The notes under the pieces were generated by a model that was not told the DNA's origin, did not search any database, and worked only from the letters and a program-made list of their open reading frames with translations. 64,000 bases of DNA from Paludibacteraceae bacterium. Lineage in GTDB: Bacteria; Bacteroidota; Bacteroidia; Bacteroidales; Paludibacteraceae. The position numbers and the translations under genes were made by a program. Shown piece after piece: positions 35,396-45,317 of the stretch (positions are counted from its first letter, which is position 1; every line of letters begins with the position of its first letter). The stretch spans positions 1 through 64,000 of the forward strand of contig JAKSLB010000013.1 of assembly GCA_024401435.1 (NCBI GenBank), in the 5' to 3' direction.

Positions 35396-36358
35396 ATGGG
35401 TTTTGCTATTATATCTAAAAATATGGATTTTCGTGGTGCTTCGTTGGGTAAGATTACTCCAGTGAAGAATGTACCAGTTATTGAATTTCACATAAAGGAA
35501 ATTGATGAAATTTTAGGTTCTCAACAAATGGAAATAGATTATCTACCTTCAAATACAAGTCAAAGAGAAGTTACTTGGTCTATAGTTGAAGGTGAAGAAT
35601 ATGCTATAATTAATCCAAATGACGGATGGGTTAACACAATAGCCAACGGAACTATTGTCGTAAGGGCGGTTTCCGTATATAATCAAGACATCTATGATGA
35701 AATTTCGGTAAATGTGAACACTAATGATGTCATTGACATTGATTGGATTGGTACTTGTGGTGGTAACTATCTTGACCTTGGTATTAAAGTGCCTGAAATC
35801 AATTCCTTTGACTTGGAAATGGTTGCTCATAGTAGAAACACTTGGGTTGCGTTCGGTACTAGAAAAGCAGCCACTACTAATGTGTTCCAAGGCATTTATT
35901 CATCGGCAACTAATGCTATTTCCTTTAGAACCACTTGGAATGAATATCTAAATGAATATAAGTGGAATTCTTATAATGGAAGTTCATTCAATAAAGATGA
36001 TGTGATTAGGTTCTTTGCAAATAGAGTTGACAATTCCAATATTTTGTATGTAAATGATAAACAAATCGCAAACACTAATACTACTGGAACTGTAAATGCC
36101 GAACCAATTGACAACATCTATCTATTTGACATAAATCAAGGTGGTGTTCCTTCTCAAAAGAAGGATGATTTCGCTTGCATTAGGAAATGTGTCATTACCA
36201 ATACAAGCAATGAAGTCATTATGGACTTAAAGCCTGTATTGTACAAGAATATACCTTGTTTCTATGATAGTGTACAATCAAGGTTCTTGTATATTCAAGG
36301 CGATGAACCGACTTACTACTTATTGGATGGCGAAGAACTATTCTACGCACACGATTAA
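35396..36358 (+). CDS. Ig-like plus ConA-like lectin tail protein (320 aa)
   Basis: The ATG at 35396 lies just after the upstream stop. The longer frame from 35372 overlaps that gene. Residues 20-115 look like a bacterial Ig-like (BIg2) domain (TWSIVEGEEYAIINPNDGWV, TIVVRAVSVYN). Residues 120-320 resemble concanavalin-like lectins of gut phages, ending in DLKPVLYKNIPCFYDSV and a FLYIQG strand. I infer a carbohydrate-binding tip co-expressed with the 33000 fibre. Confidence 0.65.
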   Translation: MGFAIISKNMDFRGASLGKITPVKNVPVIEFHIKEIDEILGSQQMEIDYLPSNTSQREVTWSIVEGEEYAIINPNDGWVNTIANGTIVVRAVSVYNQDIYDEISVNVNTNDVIDIDWIGTCGGNYLDLGIKVPEINSFDLEMVAHSRNTWVAFGTRKAATTNVFQGIYSSATNAISFRTTWNEYLNEYKWNSYNGSSFNKDDVIRFFANRVDNSNILYVNDKQIANTNTTGTVNAEPIDNIYLFDINQGGVPSQKKDDFACIRKCVITNTSNEVIMDLKPVLYKNIPCFYDSVQSRFLYIQGDEPTYYLLDGEELFYAHD

Positions 36359-36361
36359 AAG

Positions 36362-36387
36362 AAACACCCCACAATTGGGGTGTTTTT
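36362..36387 (+). terminator. Rho-independent terminator
   Basis: AAACACCCC pairs with GGGGTGTTT across a 6-base loop, then TTC and the next TATA box. Confidence 0.85.
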
Positions 36388-36399
36388 CATATATAAAAT
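36388..36399 (+). promoter_or_regulatory. Late-type TATA box abutting the start codon
   Basis: CATATATAAAAT is followed immediately by the ATG at 36400. Confidence 0.5.
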
Positions 36400-39342
36400 A
36401 TGAGTGTGAAATATAAAGATTTAGTAAAACTAGAACAATTACAAACATACAAGACTCTTTCTGATAATACATATGCACCAAAGGGTGATTACCTTGTAGC
36501 GGATGACATTACTGGAAAACAAGACAAGGTTGATATGAGTTCCTATTATACCAAGGAACAAGCGGATAATAAATTCCTTACCGCACATCAATCCCTTGAA
36601 GAATACCAAAAGACCGCTGGTATGACCGCCTATGCGTTAAAAAGTGATATTCCAACCGACCTTTTCACCAAGGAAAGTGCCGACACTTTATATCAACAAA
36701 AGGGAAACTATGTTTCTTCTACGGAACTAAACAATTATTATACAACGGCACAAGCCGATGCTAAATTCTTGACCGCACATCAATCCCTTGAAGAATATCA
36801 AAAAACAGAAGATGCCGATGCAAAATATGCAACCAAGGGTGAAATTCCAACCGACCTTTTTACCAAGGCTAGTGCTGATACTCTTTATATTTCAACCGCA
36901 AAGGAAGAAAACTATGATAGTGCATACACACACGCATCTTCCCACACGGCAACATTGACATTCAAGCAAAAGGATACCACAATAGGTACATTTGATGGTA
37001 CTACCGCCTTGGAGGTTGAGGTCGGTGGTTCTACACCAACAGATAATGGTGATTACATTTATAGAAAGACCGATGAATTTGATGGTTGGTACAACATCAC
37101 TAATGAAGCACAAGAGATTGAAGGCAAGAGTGGTGTAAATGTTTCTAGTGACACAGAAAACAAGAAAACTACTATTTCATTGACAGAAGAAGTCCAAGAA
37201 AAGTTGTCCAAGATGGATGAACAACTTGAAATAAGTGGTGGAAATGGTATTTCAATAACAAGTGCCGATGGTAAGTTGGTCATAGCCTCCAATGGAATAG
37301 CGAACATTGAAACCGATTCCACATTGAGCGGAAATGGAACTACAACATCACCTTTGGGCATAAACAAGGACAATGAACTTGAAATAAGCGGTGGAAATGG
37401 TATTTCCGTAACTACTTCTGATGGCAAGTTGGTCATTTCTTCTGATGGTATAGCAACAATTGAAACTGACACCACATTGAGTGGTGATGGTTCTAGTGAA
37501 TCCCCATTAGGAATAAATGCGGATACACAAATGGAATTGGTTGAGGGTGAAGGCATCTCCATAAAGAAGAATGAGGATGAAACTCAACTTGAAATTTCCG
37601 TAAGTGGTATAGCTACAAAGTCCTATTATGAAATCGCAAAGGAAAATGGTTGTGAACATACTGCAACAATAAATGGTAAGGTTGTAAGCGGTTATGCCCA
37701 CGGAAAGGGTACTATCGTTGATGGCGAATTTATGACAGTTGTCGGTAAATACAACCTACAATATCCAGAAATTGGCACTTTATTTGCGGTCGGTGATGGT
37801 GATGAAACCACAAGAAGGAATACTTTTAGTGTTGCTCACGATTCAATCATATTTGGTGGCAATGGTTCTACTGTTGATGGTACAAATGAACACATCATTT
37901 GTTTTGGTAAGACACACGATATAGATGATTGTAGAATGCTTACCATATTCGGTGAAGGCAACTCCGCTACAAATGTTGAATACACACTAATCAATGGTAA
38001 GGAAAACAAGTTTAGTGGCTATCTATATAGCTTTATGAATGGTTCTAACAATAGTACGAAGGATTCTAAATACAACATAATCAATGGTAACTCAAATTCC
38101 TCCACCAATATGAACCATTCTATCATTGCAGGTAACGGAAATGCTGTAAGCGGTGAAACAAGTCTTGAATATAGTACCATATTTGGTTCTAACAATAGAG
38201 TTGGTGGCATATCCCACAACTACATCAATGGTGACCAGAACTCCGCATTGGGTCAATTCAACCAAGTCCTTGGTCAAAGCAATCTAGCAATTGGTGGATT
38301 GAACTTTGTCATCGGTGTCGTAAATAGTGCTATCGGTGATAACGCAAATATGCTACTAGGCTCTGGAAACCTTTCCACCAACAAGGGTTGTATCTTGATG
38401 GGTAACAACTTGACATCAAATGCCGAAATGCAAATCATACTTGGTGCAAAGAACGACATTACCGATATGGTTGATGGTTTGTACACGGAAGATTCAGAAT
38501 ACTATTCCACAAATACTGGTGTTCTTCCAATGTTCGTATTGGCTGGTGATTCAAAGGGTTATAAGAATTCTCATACCGTCTATAAGGATGGTCAGATTAG
38601 ATTAAGATTTGACAATCCAAACTATGGTGCTGAAGGGGTATACGATACCGATGAAGTCCTATTGAACTATCCATACTTCCAAAAGCAAAAGAGCATAGGT
38701 GATGTTGTTGTAAGTTCTAGCGGTTATTTCTATGAACCAATTAACGGAACTAATACAACCATAGTAACCGCATTTGCCGAAGATGGTCATAAGACTTTCA
38801 AGGTCAATGTAACTCAATCTATGGAAGATTCCCCAGTTATCGTTACTGGTGAAGGTAACATAATGGTTCAAAGTAGTACGGATGCCGAAACAAGTAAACC
38901 CAAGTTTACAATTACACTTGATGATGTTGCAGCAACCGAATACTTTGGTGATGACCTTGTAGGTGTAGACTTTGAAACTAGAAAGATTTCCGCAACGGAA
39001 ACCCTATCCGCAATGTTGCAAAAGCCAAGTGCTCTATATGAAACAACCGCAAGTGAAACCCCATACGCACAATATAGTGCAAACAAGGTTGTACTTGATG
39101 AAGCCGTTATTGACACAAGTGTAAGTGTAAAGAACGGAAGTGCATATAGTAGCTCAAATGAATGGTCAAAGATGGTTCTACCAACAACTGGCGAATACAT
39201 CACCAACGATATGTTGGCAAATGGCTTGAAGATGATGATTGTTCCACCAGATTATGATGTAACAACCGCACCTGCGAACACATTCATATTCAAGGTCAAG
39301 CCAACAAGTACCGATACAGATACCGACACCGAAAATACATAA
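36400..39342 (+). CDS. Tail fibre with adhesin-like beta-roll (980 aa)
   Basis: The anchor MSVKYKDLVKLEQLQTYKTL is of the four-gene family. Residues 30-165 hold the QADAKFLTAHQSLEEYQK shaft units. Residues 275-405 contain a tandem pair of about 50-residue units (LEISGGNGISITSADGKLV). Residues 440-700 are beta-roll repeats such as NYINGDQNSALGQFNQVLGQ, similar to YadA-type adhesin heads. The C-terminal 280 residues are a distinct beta-rich region that ends in a Thr/Asp-rich tail (TDTDTDTENT). I infer a receptor-binding fibre. Confidence 0.7.
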   Translation: MSVKYKDLVKLEQLQTYKTLSDNTYAPKGDYLVADDITGKQDKVDMSSYYTKEQADNKFLTAHQSLEEYQKTAGMTAYALKSDIPTDLFTKESADTLYQQKGNYVSSTELNNYYTTAQADAKFLTAHQSLEEYQKTEDADAKYATKGEIPTDLFTKASADTLYISTAKEENYDSAYTHASSHTATLTFKQKDTTIGTFDGTTALEVEVGGSTPTDNGDYIYRKTDEFDGWYNITNEAQEIEGKSGVNVSSDTENKKTTISLTEEVQEKLSKMDEQLEISGGNGISITSADGKLVIASNGIANIETDSTLSGNGTTTSPLGINKDNELEISGGNGISVTTSDGKLVISSDGIATIETDTTLSGDGSSESPLGINADTQMELVEGEGISIKKNEDETQLEISVSGIATKSYYEIAKENGCEHTATINGKVVSGYAHGKGTIVDGEFMTVVGKYNLQYPEIGTLFAVGDGDETTRRNTFSVAHDSIIFGGNGSTVDGTNEHIICFGKTHDIDDCRMLTIFGEGNSATNVEYTLINGKENKFSGYLYSFMNGSNNSTKDSKYNIINGNSNSSTNMNHSIIAGNGNAVSGETSLEYSTIFGSNNRVGGISHNYINGDQNSALGQFNQVLGQSNLAIGGLNFVIGVVNSAIGDNANMLLGSGNLSTNKGCILMGNNLTSNAEMQIILGAKNDITDMVDGLYTEDSEYYSTNTGVLPMFVLAGDSKGYKNSHTVYKDGQIRLRFDNPNYGAEGVYDTDEVLLNYPYFQKQKSIGDVVVSSSGYFYEPINGTNTTIVTAFAEDGHKTFKVNVTQSMEDSPVIVTGEGNIMVQSSTDAETSKPKFTITLDDVAATEYFGDDLVGVDFETRKISATETLSAMLQKPSALYETTASETPYAQYSANKVVLDEAVIDTSVSVKNGSAYSSSNEWSKMVLPTTGEYITNDMLANGLKMMIVPPDYDVTTAPANTFIFKVKPTSTDTDTDTENT
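37225..37515 (+). repeat. Tandem duplication of about 145 bp within a fibre gene
   Basis: Two diverged copies encode LEISGGNGIS...TLSGxGxxxSPLGIN units, and a third, more diverged one follows. Confidence 0.7.
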
Positions 39343-39345
39343 TAT

Positions 39346-40287
39346 ATGAGTTTACACTTCGGTAATTATGAAATTGGTGAGATATACTTTTCTAACGCAA
39401 GTAGAGAGGTATATCCAATCGGTTCTATACATTTTAACGATAACCTATTATTCATTGATGAGAATGAACCACTTCCACCAATTGATGAACCTACGGCAGT
39501 CAATACTTATGTCAAGGAAGAAAACAAGATTCAAGTTACCAACATTGTAACCTCTACTACTGAAACATACCTTTCATTGTTCACATTTAGAAGTGAAATC
39601 GTTGATAGTGATGTTGTAGAACTAAACTCTATGAGACTTTGGTTTCACAATCCAACATTGAACATATATTCAGCAGAAAACTACCAATGGAAGAATATGT
39701 ACATCATAGAATTCTATGATACCGATGGCAATCAATTGACCGAGGAAAACATTAAAAAACTTGACCTCAACCATATGGTGATTGCTGGAAAACCTTTATC
39801 TTGTAACCTCACAACAAGAGAATTGAGAGCCGATGTTATGGGCGACAATATGAACATTGGTGCTTGTAAGGTTGGCGATGATGACTTCTATTCAGTAAAG
39901 TTCAACTTTGAAGGTGTAACCTTGAAGAAGGAATGCATATATGGATTTGTTATCAAGGATGTCTATAACATCATAGAAAAGGATGATAACACATACCTAT
40001 TCATCAACCCCAATGTCATTTCGCAAACCGCACTTGAAAAGAACTTCAATGGTTCTAACATATTTGATTCAAACCAAGGTGATACTATAAGAATTTATCC
40101 TAGTTGGTTCTATGATGAAAGTGGAAATATTAATCCTTGGGTGACGGAAGAAGAAATGCAACCATACAAGGGAAACTTCATAACCAATAAGCCTGTAATC
40201 CGTGCATTGTTTGAATTTGATTCTGGTTATGAATGGTGCTATCCTATTGGTAGATTCATGAACGATGTAGTTAAAAACAATGCTTAA
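39346..40287 (+). CDS. Fibre-family protein with short beta anchor and Pro-rich linker (313 aa)
   Basis: The N-terminus (SLHFGNYEIGEIYFSNAS) is a short beta anchor like those of the 44618 and 45318 proteins, followed by a linker PLPPIDEP near residue 42. The remaining domain is beta-rich, with no recognised family. It lies 3 bases after the 36400 gene, so the two are probably cotranscribed. Confidence 0.6.
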   Translation: MSLHFGNYEIGEIYFSNASREVYPIGSIHFNDNLLFIDENEPLPPIDEPTAVNTYVKEENKIQVTNIVTSTTETYLSLFTFRSEIVDSDVVELNSMRLWFHNPTLNIYSAENYQWKNMYIIEFYDTDGNQLTEENIKKLDLNHMVIAGKPLSCNLTTRELRADVMGDNMNIGACKVGDDDFYSVKFNFEGVTLKKECIYGFVIKDVYNIIEKDDNTYLFINPNVISQTALEKNFNGSNIFDSNQGDTIRIYPSWFYDESGNINPWVTEEEMQPYKGNFITNKPVIRALFEFDSGYEWCYPIGRFMNDVVKNNA

Positions 40288-40317
40288 AAAAACACCCACG
40301 AAATGTGGGTGTTTTTT
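40287..40317 (+). terminator. Rho-independent terminator
   Basis: AAAAACACCCAC pairs with GTGGGTGTTTTT across a 5-base loop, then TC and the next TATA box. Confidence 0.85.
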
Positions 40318-40344
40318 CATATATAAATAAAGAATATATAAGGA
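40318..40344 (+). promoter_or_regulatory. T4-type late promoter with ribosome site
   Basis: The exact T4 late consensus TATAAATA is at 40322-40329. AAGGA (40340-40344) and the ATG at 40352 follow at normal spacing. This is the clearest leadered late promoter in the window. Confidence 0.6.
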
Positions 40345-40351
40345 CACTAAT

Positions 40352-43300
40352 ATGGCTTTAGAACAAAATGTAACACGCATTGAAGGTGCAAAACAAGACC
40401 TCAAATCCGCTATTGAGGAAAAGGGAGTTTCCGTACCTTCTACTATGAAGATTGATGGTTATGCTGGCTTGGTTAGAAATATAAAGAACCAATCAAACAT
40501 ATCCTCCGTTGATAAATCTATTAATGTAAGAACATCGGTTGATGGTGATGTTGACCTTGCCGTTAATACAGAAATCATAGCAACAAATGATTCTGTTGAT
40601 AGAAAACTTGAAGATAAGGTTGACAATGAAACACTAGATAACTATTACGACAAGGATGAATGTAGTGGTCTATTTGTTTCTACATTGACATCATTAGATG
40701 ATTCCATTTCATTGACTAGAACTACAAGTGGTTATGACTTATCCGTAATAGGTGGTGACGAAGGTAATGGTGTTACATTTGGTTATCTAATAAATGGTCA
40801 ATTCTACAAGGAAAATGAAGAAAACGAAGAAGTAAAGATTCCAGCAGAAAAAAACAAGTTGTATGTTGACTTGAACACCAACGATTCCTATCACTACACA
40901 AACGCACTAATTCCAGCAGAAAAGATTCCAGAATTGCTTTCCAATGGTGCATACGCAAATACATCCAATGCGAAGATTGGTGATTACACCACATTATCTG
41001 AATACTCCATACAATACTTTGGAGAAAAACTTGACTTTAAAAATGATGTCATTATGTATAATATTGATGAAGATTTCATTAAAAATGTCCTTACGAATTA
41101 CATTCCAAAGGGCACTCATATAATGACATATAGTGATTTAATTCATTTTATGGCAAAGTATGATATTGAAGATATTTCTACGGAAGAAGATACACTTGAA
41201 TTTATTAAGTATTTAGAAAAGGATTTCGGTATAAAGTTGCCATCTGCAACAATAGTTTCTAATTATGGTGATGTGTATGATGTAAAATTTAATAGGTATA
41301 CTATTTTTGTTGAAGAAGAATACCAAGGAGAAGTTGGAGAGAAATATATATGCCTTCAAATTATTGGTATGGCTAACGATACTGAAGCCTATTATGATGT
41401 TGATTTTATTCCATTTAGTGATGAATATGTTGAAGAATATCATATAAATACTTCAATAATGTATGTCTTGGATACCTATATCAATACAATTGGCGTTATA
41501 GCTAAAATGCTTGATGTTGAAATTGATGAAAATAAATATACAACATTTAAGGATATGATTCCCGAAAATTATACAATTATTAATGGTGCTGAATTTAAAT
41601 TATATTATAAAGATTACATTGAAGAAATTGAATCTAATACACTAAATGATATGAATTGTCATATAATCACAGAAGATGACATCTTGAATACTTTAGTAAG
41701 TCTATATGGCGACATTGACTATGAAGATTCAGACGCTTTCAATAACGCATTGTGTGGGACTTTAGAATACATGGGCGTTACTACATTCAAGTTTATTGAT
41801 AATTATTCAAGAACAATAGAAGAGGCGTATGGATATTATAAACTAAAAGATAGTGATGGCTATGGAGTATTCACTTATGTGATTGATGGAATAACAAAAT
41901 ATACATATCTTAATGAATCTTTAGATTATACTGAAGAAGCCCAAGTGTTCTATGTAAAGAATGACTATGTACCAAATGTTGTATCAAGCGATACCGTAGA
42001 AGATGTAACATACGAGGATATGTATGTAAAAGTAAGTGATACAAAAATATTCTATGGTTCTTTTGTAAACGAAATCTTTAGAGATGAAAATCTTAACAAG
42101 ATTCTATTGATTGAAGGAAAGTTGTACTATGACAAAGAAAATGAATTGACTTACATTTGTGTAAATAATGAATTGGTACAAATAGGTGGCTCAACAATTG
42201 ACACCGAAGGTGGCTCAACAATTGACACAGAAAAGTTCGCTTTGAAAAAGTATTATGGTGATGATGCCATAAATCTTGAAACCCATACCACCGACAATAG
42301 TGGTAATGCTTGGTTTAGCGGTAATATGGTTGTATCAAAGAGTGCATCCACAATCAAATATACCACATTTATTAATGAAGGCTATAAGATTTCTGAAAAC
42401 AACTTTATCGCAGGTGACCATATTAGTTTAAGTGGACAAAACAAGAGCAACTTGATTATGAACGCCTATATGGATGGTCAAATTGTTGGTAGTAAGTCTT
42501 ATGGAGGTGCACCATTATCCGTTGACACAATCCAAAACTCTATGCTTGTTGGTGAAGGTTGTTCCGCTTGGAGTTCTAACGGACTTTTGTTGAATGGTAT
42601 CGTTAATAGTGCAGGAGTCACAACAAAGGCGTTATTACAAGGTGATGGTAATAAAGTTTGCAAGTCTAACAACAATGTAATCATAGGTTCTTTCAATAGA
42701 ATTGAAAATATGATTAATACCGAAACAAGTTCATATAGTTGTTATATACCATCAGCAGATTATTATTATTCACCACTTACAATTGGAACGGCACAATATA
42801 ACGCAAATGCAAATTACAATGGAGGTTGGACGCCATCATTGAACATTATTGTAGGTTCTTATAACGGCATTGCTAGAGGTGAAAAGAACTTTATTCTAGG
42901 AAACCGCAATGTTGCTAATACTGAAATTGTCAACTCTGGAAAGTATGTTTCTGAAGCCCTTGGTGCTTTAGGTGATTTTGTTATGGGTGATAAAAATGAC
43001 ATTTCAACAATGTCAAGGACAATTGTTATAGGTAATAATAATGGTGGATATGGAACTACTGCTAGTGATAGGCATCAAGGTCTAACAAACAAAAGTACGA
43101 ACGCAATCATTATTGGTTCAGGTCATTCATTGTATGGAAACCTACAAAATACGATATTGATTGGTGAAGATTCTATAATTCAAACCCCTAAAAGGTCAGA
43201 AAATAGTGGCTCTTGTGTAACAAGGTCTATCTTGATTACAAATGGTGATTGGAGAAACCAGAAATGTGAATTCTATAACATTGGTAATAGTATCATCGTT

Positions 43301-44503
43301 GGTGAAGGTATATCTGCAAGTAATTTGACAAAGAATTTAATTATGGGTTCTCACGATACATTGAGGGCTTCTAATGCCATATTTATGATGAATGGTGTTA
43401 GTGAAAGTGGTACAAGTGGTAACATCATTAGTAATGATACTTGCTTAATGGTACTTGGTTGTGAAAACAACATTACAAGTGTTGACCATTCATTGGTGCT
43501 TGGAAACAAGAATAATATGTTATACGCAGCAAGTACAATCGCAAATTCCAAGAATGACATTAATTGTTGTGATAACTGTATCCTATTCAATGATGATTAT
43601 GAAAAATCATACTCTTATGGTGTTGTAAAGGCTAACACCTACTCTAGTTGTAATTCCATTATTAGCTTTGGTAGTGGTGTTGACCTCAATTCTATGGGTA
43701 GAGTTCTAAACCTTGGTGAATTGAGTGGTGTAAGTTCAAATGCCATATTAAACTTGGGTGGTAAAGAAGAATACAAGGATAAACAAGGATATTCTAGATA
43801 TAGTGGTACAAACCTAATAGATAGCATCTCTAACTGCTTGCTAGTTGGTGATACATTGACATCCAAGAGTGGTTGCTCTACCATCAATATGGGTTATAGA
43901 AACAATGTAAATGGATTGAACTATATCTATGTCAATGGTACTGACAATGATATTCAAGCCGATTTGATGATTCTTACAGGTCATACCGCAGCTACATCAA
44001 AATGGGATGATGATAAATGGGCTGGAAATGAATCAAAGGACGGATATGAGGTACTAGGTTCAAACAACTCTGCAAAGATTGGCATTGCTAGTGGTATTGC
44101 CGATGATGTCCGTACATCTCTCCGTGTACAAGGTTACAACAACACAATCGGTGTTACAAACAATAGTGCTTGGGGTTACATTGATGTGTTTGGTATGAAC
44201 AACAAGGTTCAAGGTCTAAACGATAGCCTACACATTTGTGGTAATAGCAACTCCGCAAGTGCTACGAAGGATGTTACCGCATTCGGTCATAGTATGAATC
44301 TTTGTGACATATCCTCAACATTCGTAGTTGATACCAACGGAAACAAATTCTCATCAAATAAGGATGGTGCGTATGTCAACAAGGTTGATACCACAACAAC
44401 CAATAGCGGATATTCAATTGTGAACATCAACTACATACAATCATTGGTTGATAGAATCGTTGCGTTGGAAAATGCACTTAAAGCCAATAACATAAATATA
44501 TAA
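40352..44503 (+). CDS. Giant beta-roll tail spike with inserted domain (1383 aa)
   Basis: The N-terminus (MALEQNVTRIEGAKQDLK) differs from the other anchors. Residues 230-540 form a separate acidic globular region, encoded by markedly more AT-rich DNA (about 41030-42000). A GGSTIDTE tandem pair follows near residue 612. From about 640 to 1330 there are YadA-type beta-roll repeats (GSYNGIARGEKNFILGNRNV). The C-terminal block TTNSGYSIVNINYI plus coiled coil (DRIVALENAL) is shared with the 15783 spike. I infer a trimeric receptor-binding spike. Confidence 0.75.
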   Translation: MALEQNVTRIEGAKQDLKSAIEEKGVSVPSTMKIDGYAGLVRNIKNQSNISSVDKSINVRTSVDGDVDLAVNTEIIATNDSVDRKLEDKVDNETLDNYYDKDECSGLFVSTLTSLDDSISLTRTTSGYDLSVIGGDEGNGVTFGYLINGQFYKENEENEEVKIPAEKNKLYVDLNTNDSYHYTNALIPAEKIPELLSNGAYANTSNAKIGDYTTLSEYSIQYFGEKLDFKNDVIMYNIDEDFIKNVLTNYIPKGTHIMTYSDLIHFMAKYDIEDISTEEDTLEFIKYLEKDFGIKLPSATIVSNYGDVYDVKFNRYTIFVEEEYQGEVGEKYICLQIIGMANDTEAYYDVDFIPFSDEYVEEYHINTSIMYVLDTYINTIGVIAKMLDVEIDENKYTTFKDMIPENYTIINGAEFKLYYKDYIEEIESNTLNDMNCHIITEDDILNTLVSLYGDIDYEDSDAFNNALCGTLEYMGVTTFKFIDNYSRTIEEAYGYYKLKDSDGYGVFTYVIDGITKYTYLNESLDYTEEAQVFYVKNDYVPNVVSSDTVEDVTYEDMYVKVSDTKIFYGSFVNEIFRDENLNKILLIEGKLYYDKENELTYICVNNELVQIGGSTIDTEGGSTIDTEKFALKKYYGDDAINLETHTTDNSGNAWFSGNMVVSKSASTIKYTTFINEGYKISENNFIAGDHISLSGQNKSNLIMNAYMDGQIVGSKSYGGAPLSVDTIQNSMLVGEGCSAWSSNGLLLNGIVNSAGVTTKALLQGDGNKVCKSNNNVIIGSFNRIENMINTETSSYSCYIPSADYYYSPLTIGTAQYNANANYNGGWTPSLNIIVGSYNGIARGEKNFILGNRNVANTEIVNSGKYVSEALGALGDFVMGDKNDISTMSRTIVIGNNNGGYGTTASDRHQGLTNKSTNAIIIGSGHSLYGNLQNTILIGEDSIIQTPKRSENSGSCVTRSILITNGDWRNQKCEFYNIGNSIIVGEGISASNLTKNLIMGSHDTLRASNAIFMMNGVSESGTSGNIISNDTCLMVLGCENNITSVDHSLVLGNKNNMLYAASTIANSKNDINCCDNCILFNDDYEKSYSYGVVKANTYSSCNSIISFGSGVDLNSMGRVLNLGELSGVSSNAILNLGGKEEYKDKQGYSRYSGTNLIDSISNCLLVGDTLTSKSGCSTINMGYRNNVNGLNYIYVNGTDNDIQADLMILTGHTAATSKWDDDKWAGNESKDGYEVLGSNNSAKIGIASGIADDVRTSLRVQGYNNTIGVTNNSAWGYIDVFGMNNKVQGLNDSLHICGNSNSASATKDVTAFGHSMNLCDISSTFVVDTNGNKFSSNKDGAYVNKVDTTTTNSGYSIVNINYIQSLVDRIVALENALKANNINI
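42184..42231 (+). repeat. 24-bp tandem duplication in a spike gene
   Basis: Two copies of a 24-bp unit encode GGSTIDTE twice at the boundary between the inserted domain and the beta-roll. Confidence 0.8.
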
Positions 44504-44569
44504 GTTGTAGTGATATAAGAGGTTGAATTCAGTTCACAGAAATCAAACTAATAAGAAACTACAACAAGG

Positions 44570-44596
44570 AAGGTGGGGCAAATGCCCCACCTTTTC
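44570..44596 (+). terminator. Rho-independent terminator
   Basis: AAGGTGGGGCA pairs with TGCCCCACCTT across 2 bases, then TT. An outer GTTGTAGT/CTACAAC pairing (44504 and 44559) could extend the structure. The 114-base gap otherwise holds nothing I recognise. Confidence 0.75.
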
Positions 44597-44606
44597 CGTT
44601 TAAACA

Positions 44607-44617
44607 ATATATAAAGT
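44607..44617 (+). promoter_or_regulatory. Late-type TATA box abutting the start codon
   Basis: ATATATAAAGT is followed immediately by the ATG at 44618. Confidence 0.45.
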
Positions 44618-45307
44618 ATGATTGTTACATTTAATGGTAAGATTGTTAATTTCGGTGGAAAGTTGATTAGTATTGGTGGTGATGTTCCTCCAACACCACC
44701 AGGTCCTGAACCCACACAAAACACATATACAATTTTTCCCCAAAACGCATCATTAGAGGTTGGTACAAGTACACCAACTGGATGGTTCGTTGGTGCTATT
44801 ACAGAAACTAGGTTGAATACGGTACTCACTGAAGAAGATTCTTCTACACCTTCAACATTCCCAAATATGACATATTCATTTACTCCACAATCATTTGCGG
44901 ATAAAGTCTATATGAAATTAGTAGCTAGTGGTTGTAAAGCAGGTGAAACACTTGCAGGTATTGATATAACAGGTGAAAATCCTGTATTGGCTATTGCATT
45001 TAGTGATATAAATGGAAATGTAAGTGAATTCATCAATATTGGTCGTGATGGAAGTAGTGGTTCTGGCGTTCTTAAAATCCGTACTGCTGAAGAAGGTTCA
45101 GTTGATAGTAAAGCACATTACACTCTACCTTCAGTTGAAATAACATCATATCTTTCCAATATAGACATTACAAAGATATGCAAAGTACACATTTCATTGC
45201 TTTGGAGTGATGGTACATCTTGGAAGCCAAGAACCAAGGGTCTGAAGATTTACAGCTTTATAATAGCGGATACACCAATAACAGAAGATACATCAATAAC
45301 AGAATAG
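44618..45307 (+). CDS. Fibre-family protein with short beta anchor (229 aa)
   Basis: MIVTFNGKIVNFGGKLISIG is a short beta anchor, followed by a Pro-rich linker PPTPPGPEP (residues 25-33) and a jelly-roll-like beta domain (about 45-215). The anchor-linker-domain layout matches the 39346 and 45318 proteins. I infer a small tail appendage with a binding domain. Confidence 0.6.
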   Translation: MIVTFNGKIVNFGGKLISIGGDVPPTPPGPEPTQNTYTIFPQNASLEVGTSTPTGWFVGAITETRLNTVLTEEDSSTPSTFPNMTYSFTPQSFADKVYMKLVASGCKAGETLAGIDITGENPVLAIAFSDINGNVSEFINIGRDGSSGSGVLKIRTAEEGSVDSKAHYTLPSVEITSYLSNIDITKICKVHISLLWSDGTSWKPRTKGLKIYSFIIADTPITEDTSITE

Positions 45308-45317
45308 CGTGGTAAGT

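Noticed and set aside
37059-37562. 167-codon minus-strand open frame
   Set aside because: Antisense to repeats of the 36400 fibre. Its Pro/Ser-rich sequence is typical of a reversed repeat frame.
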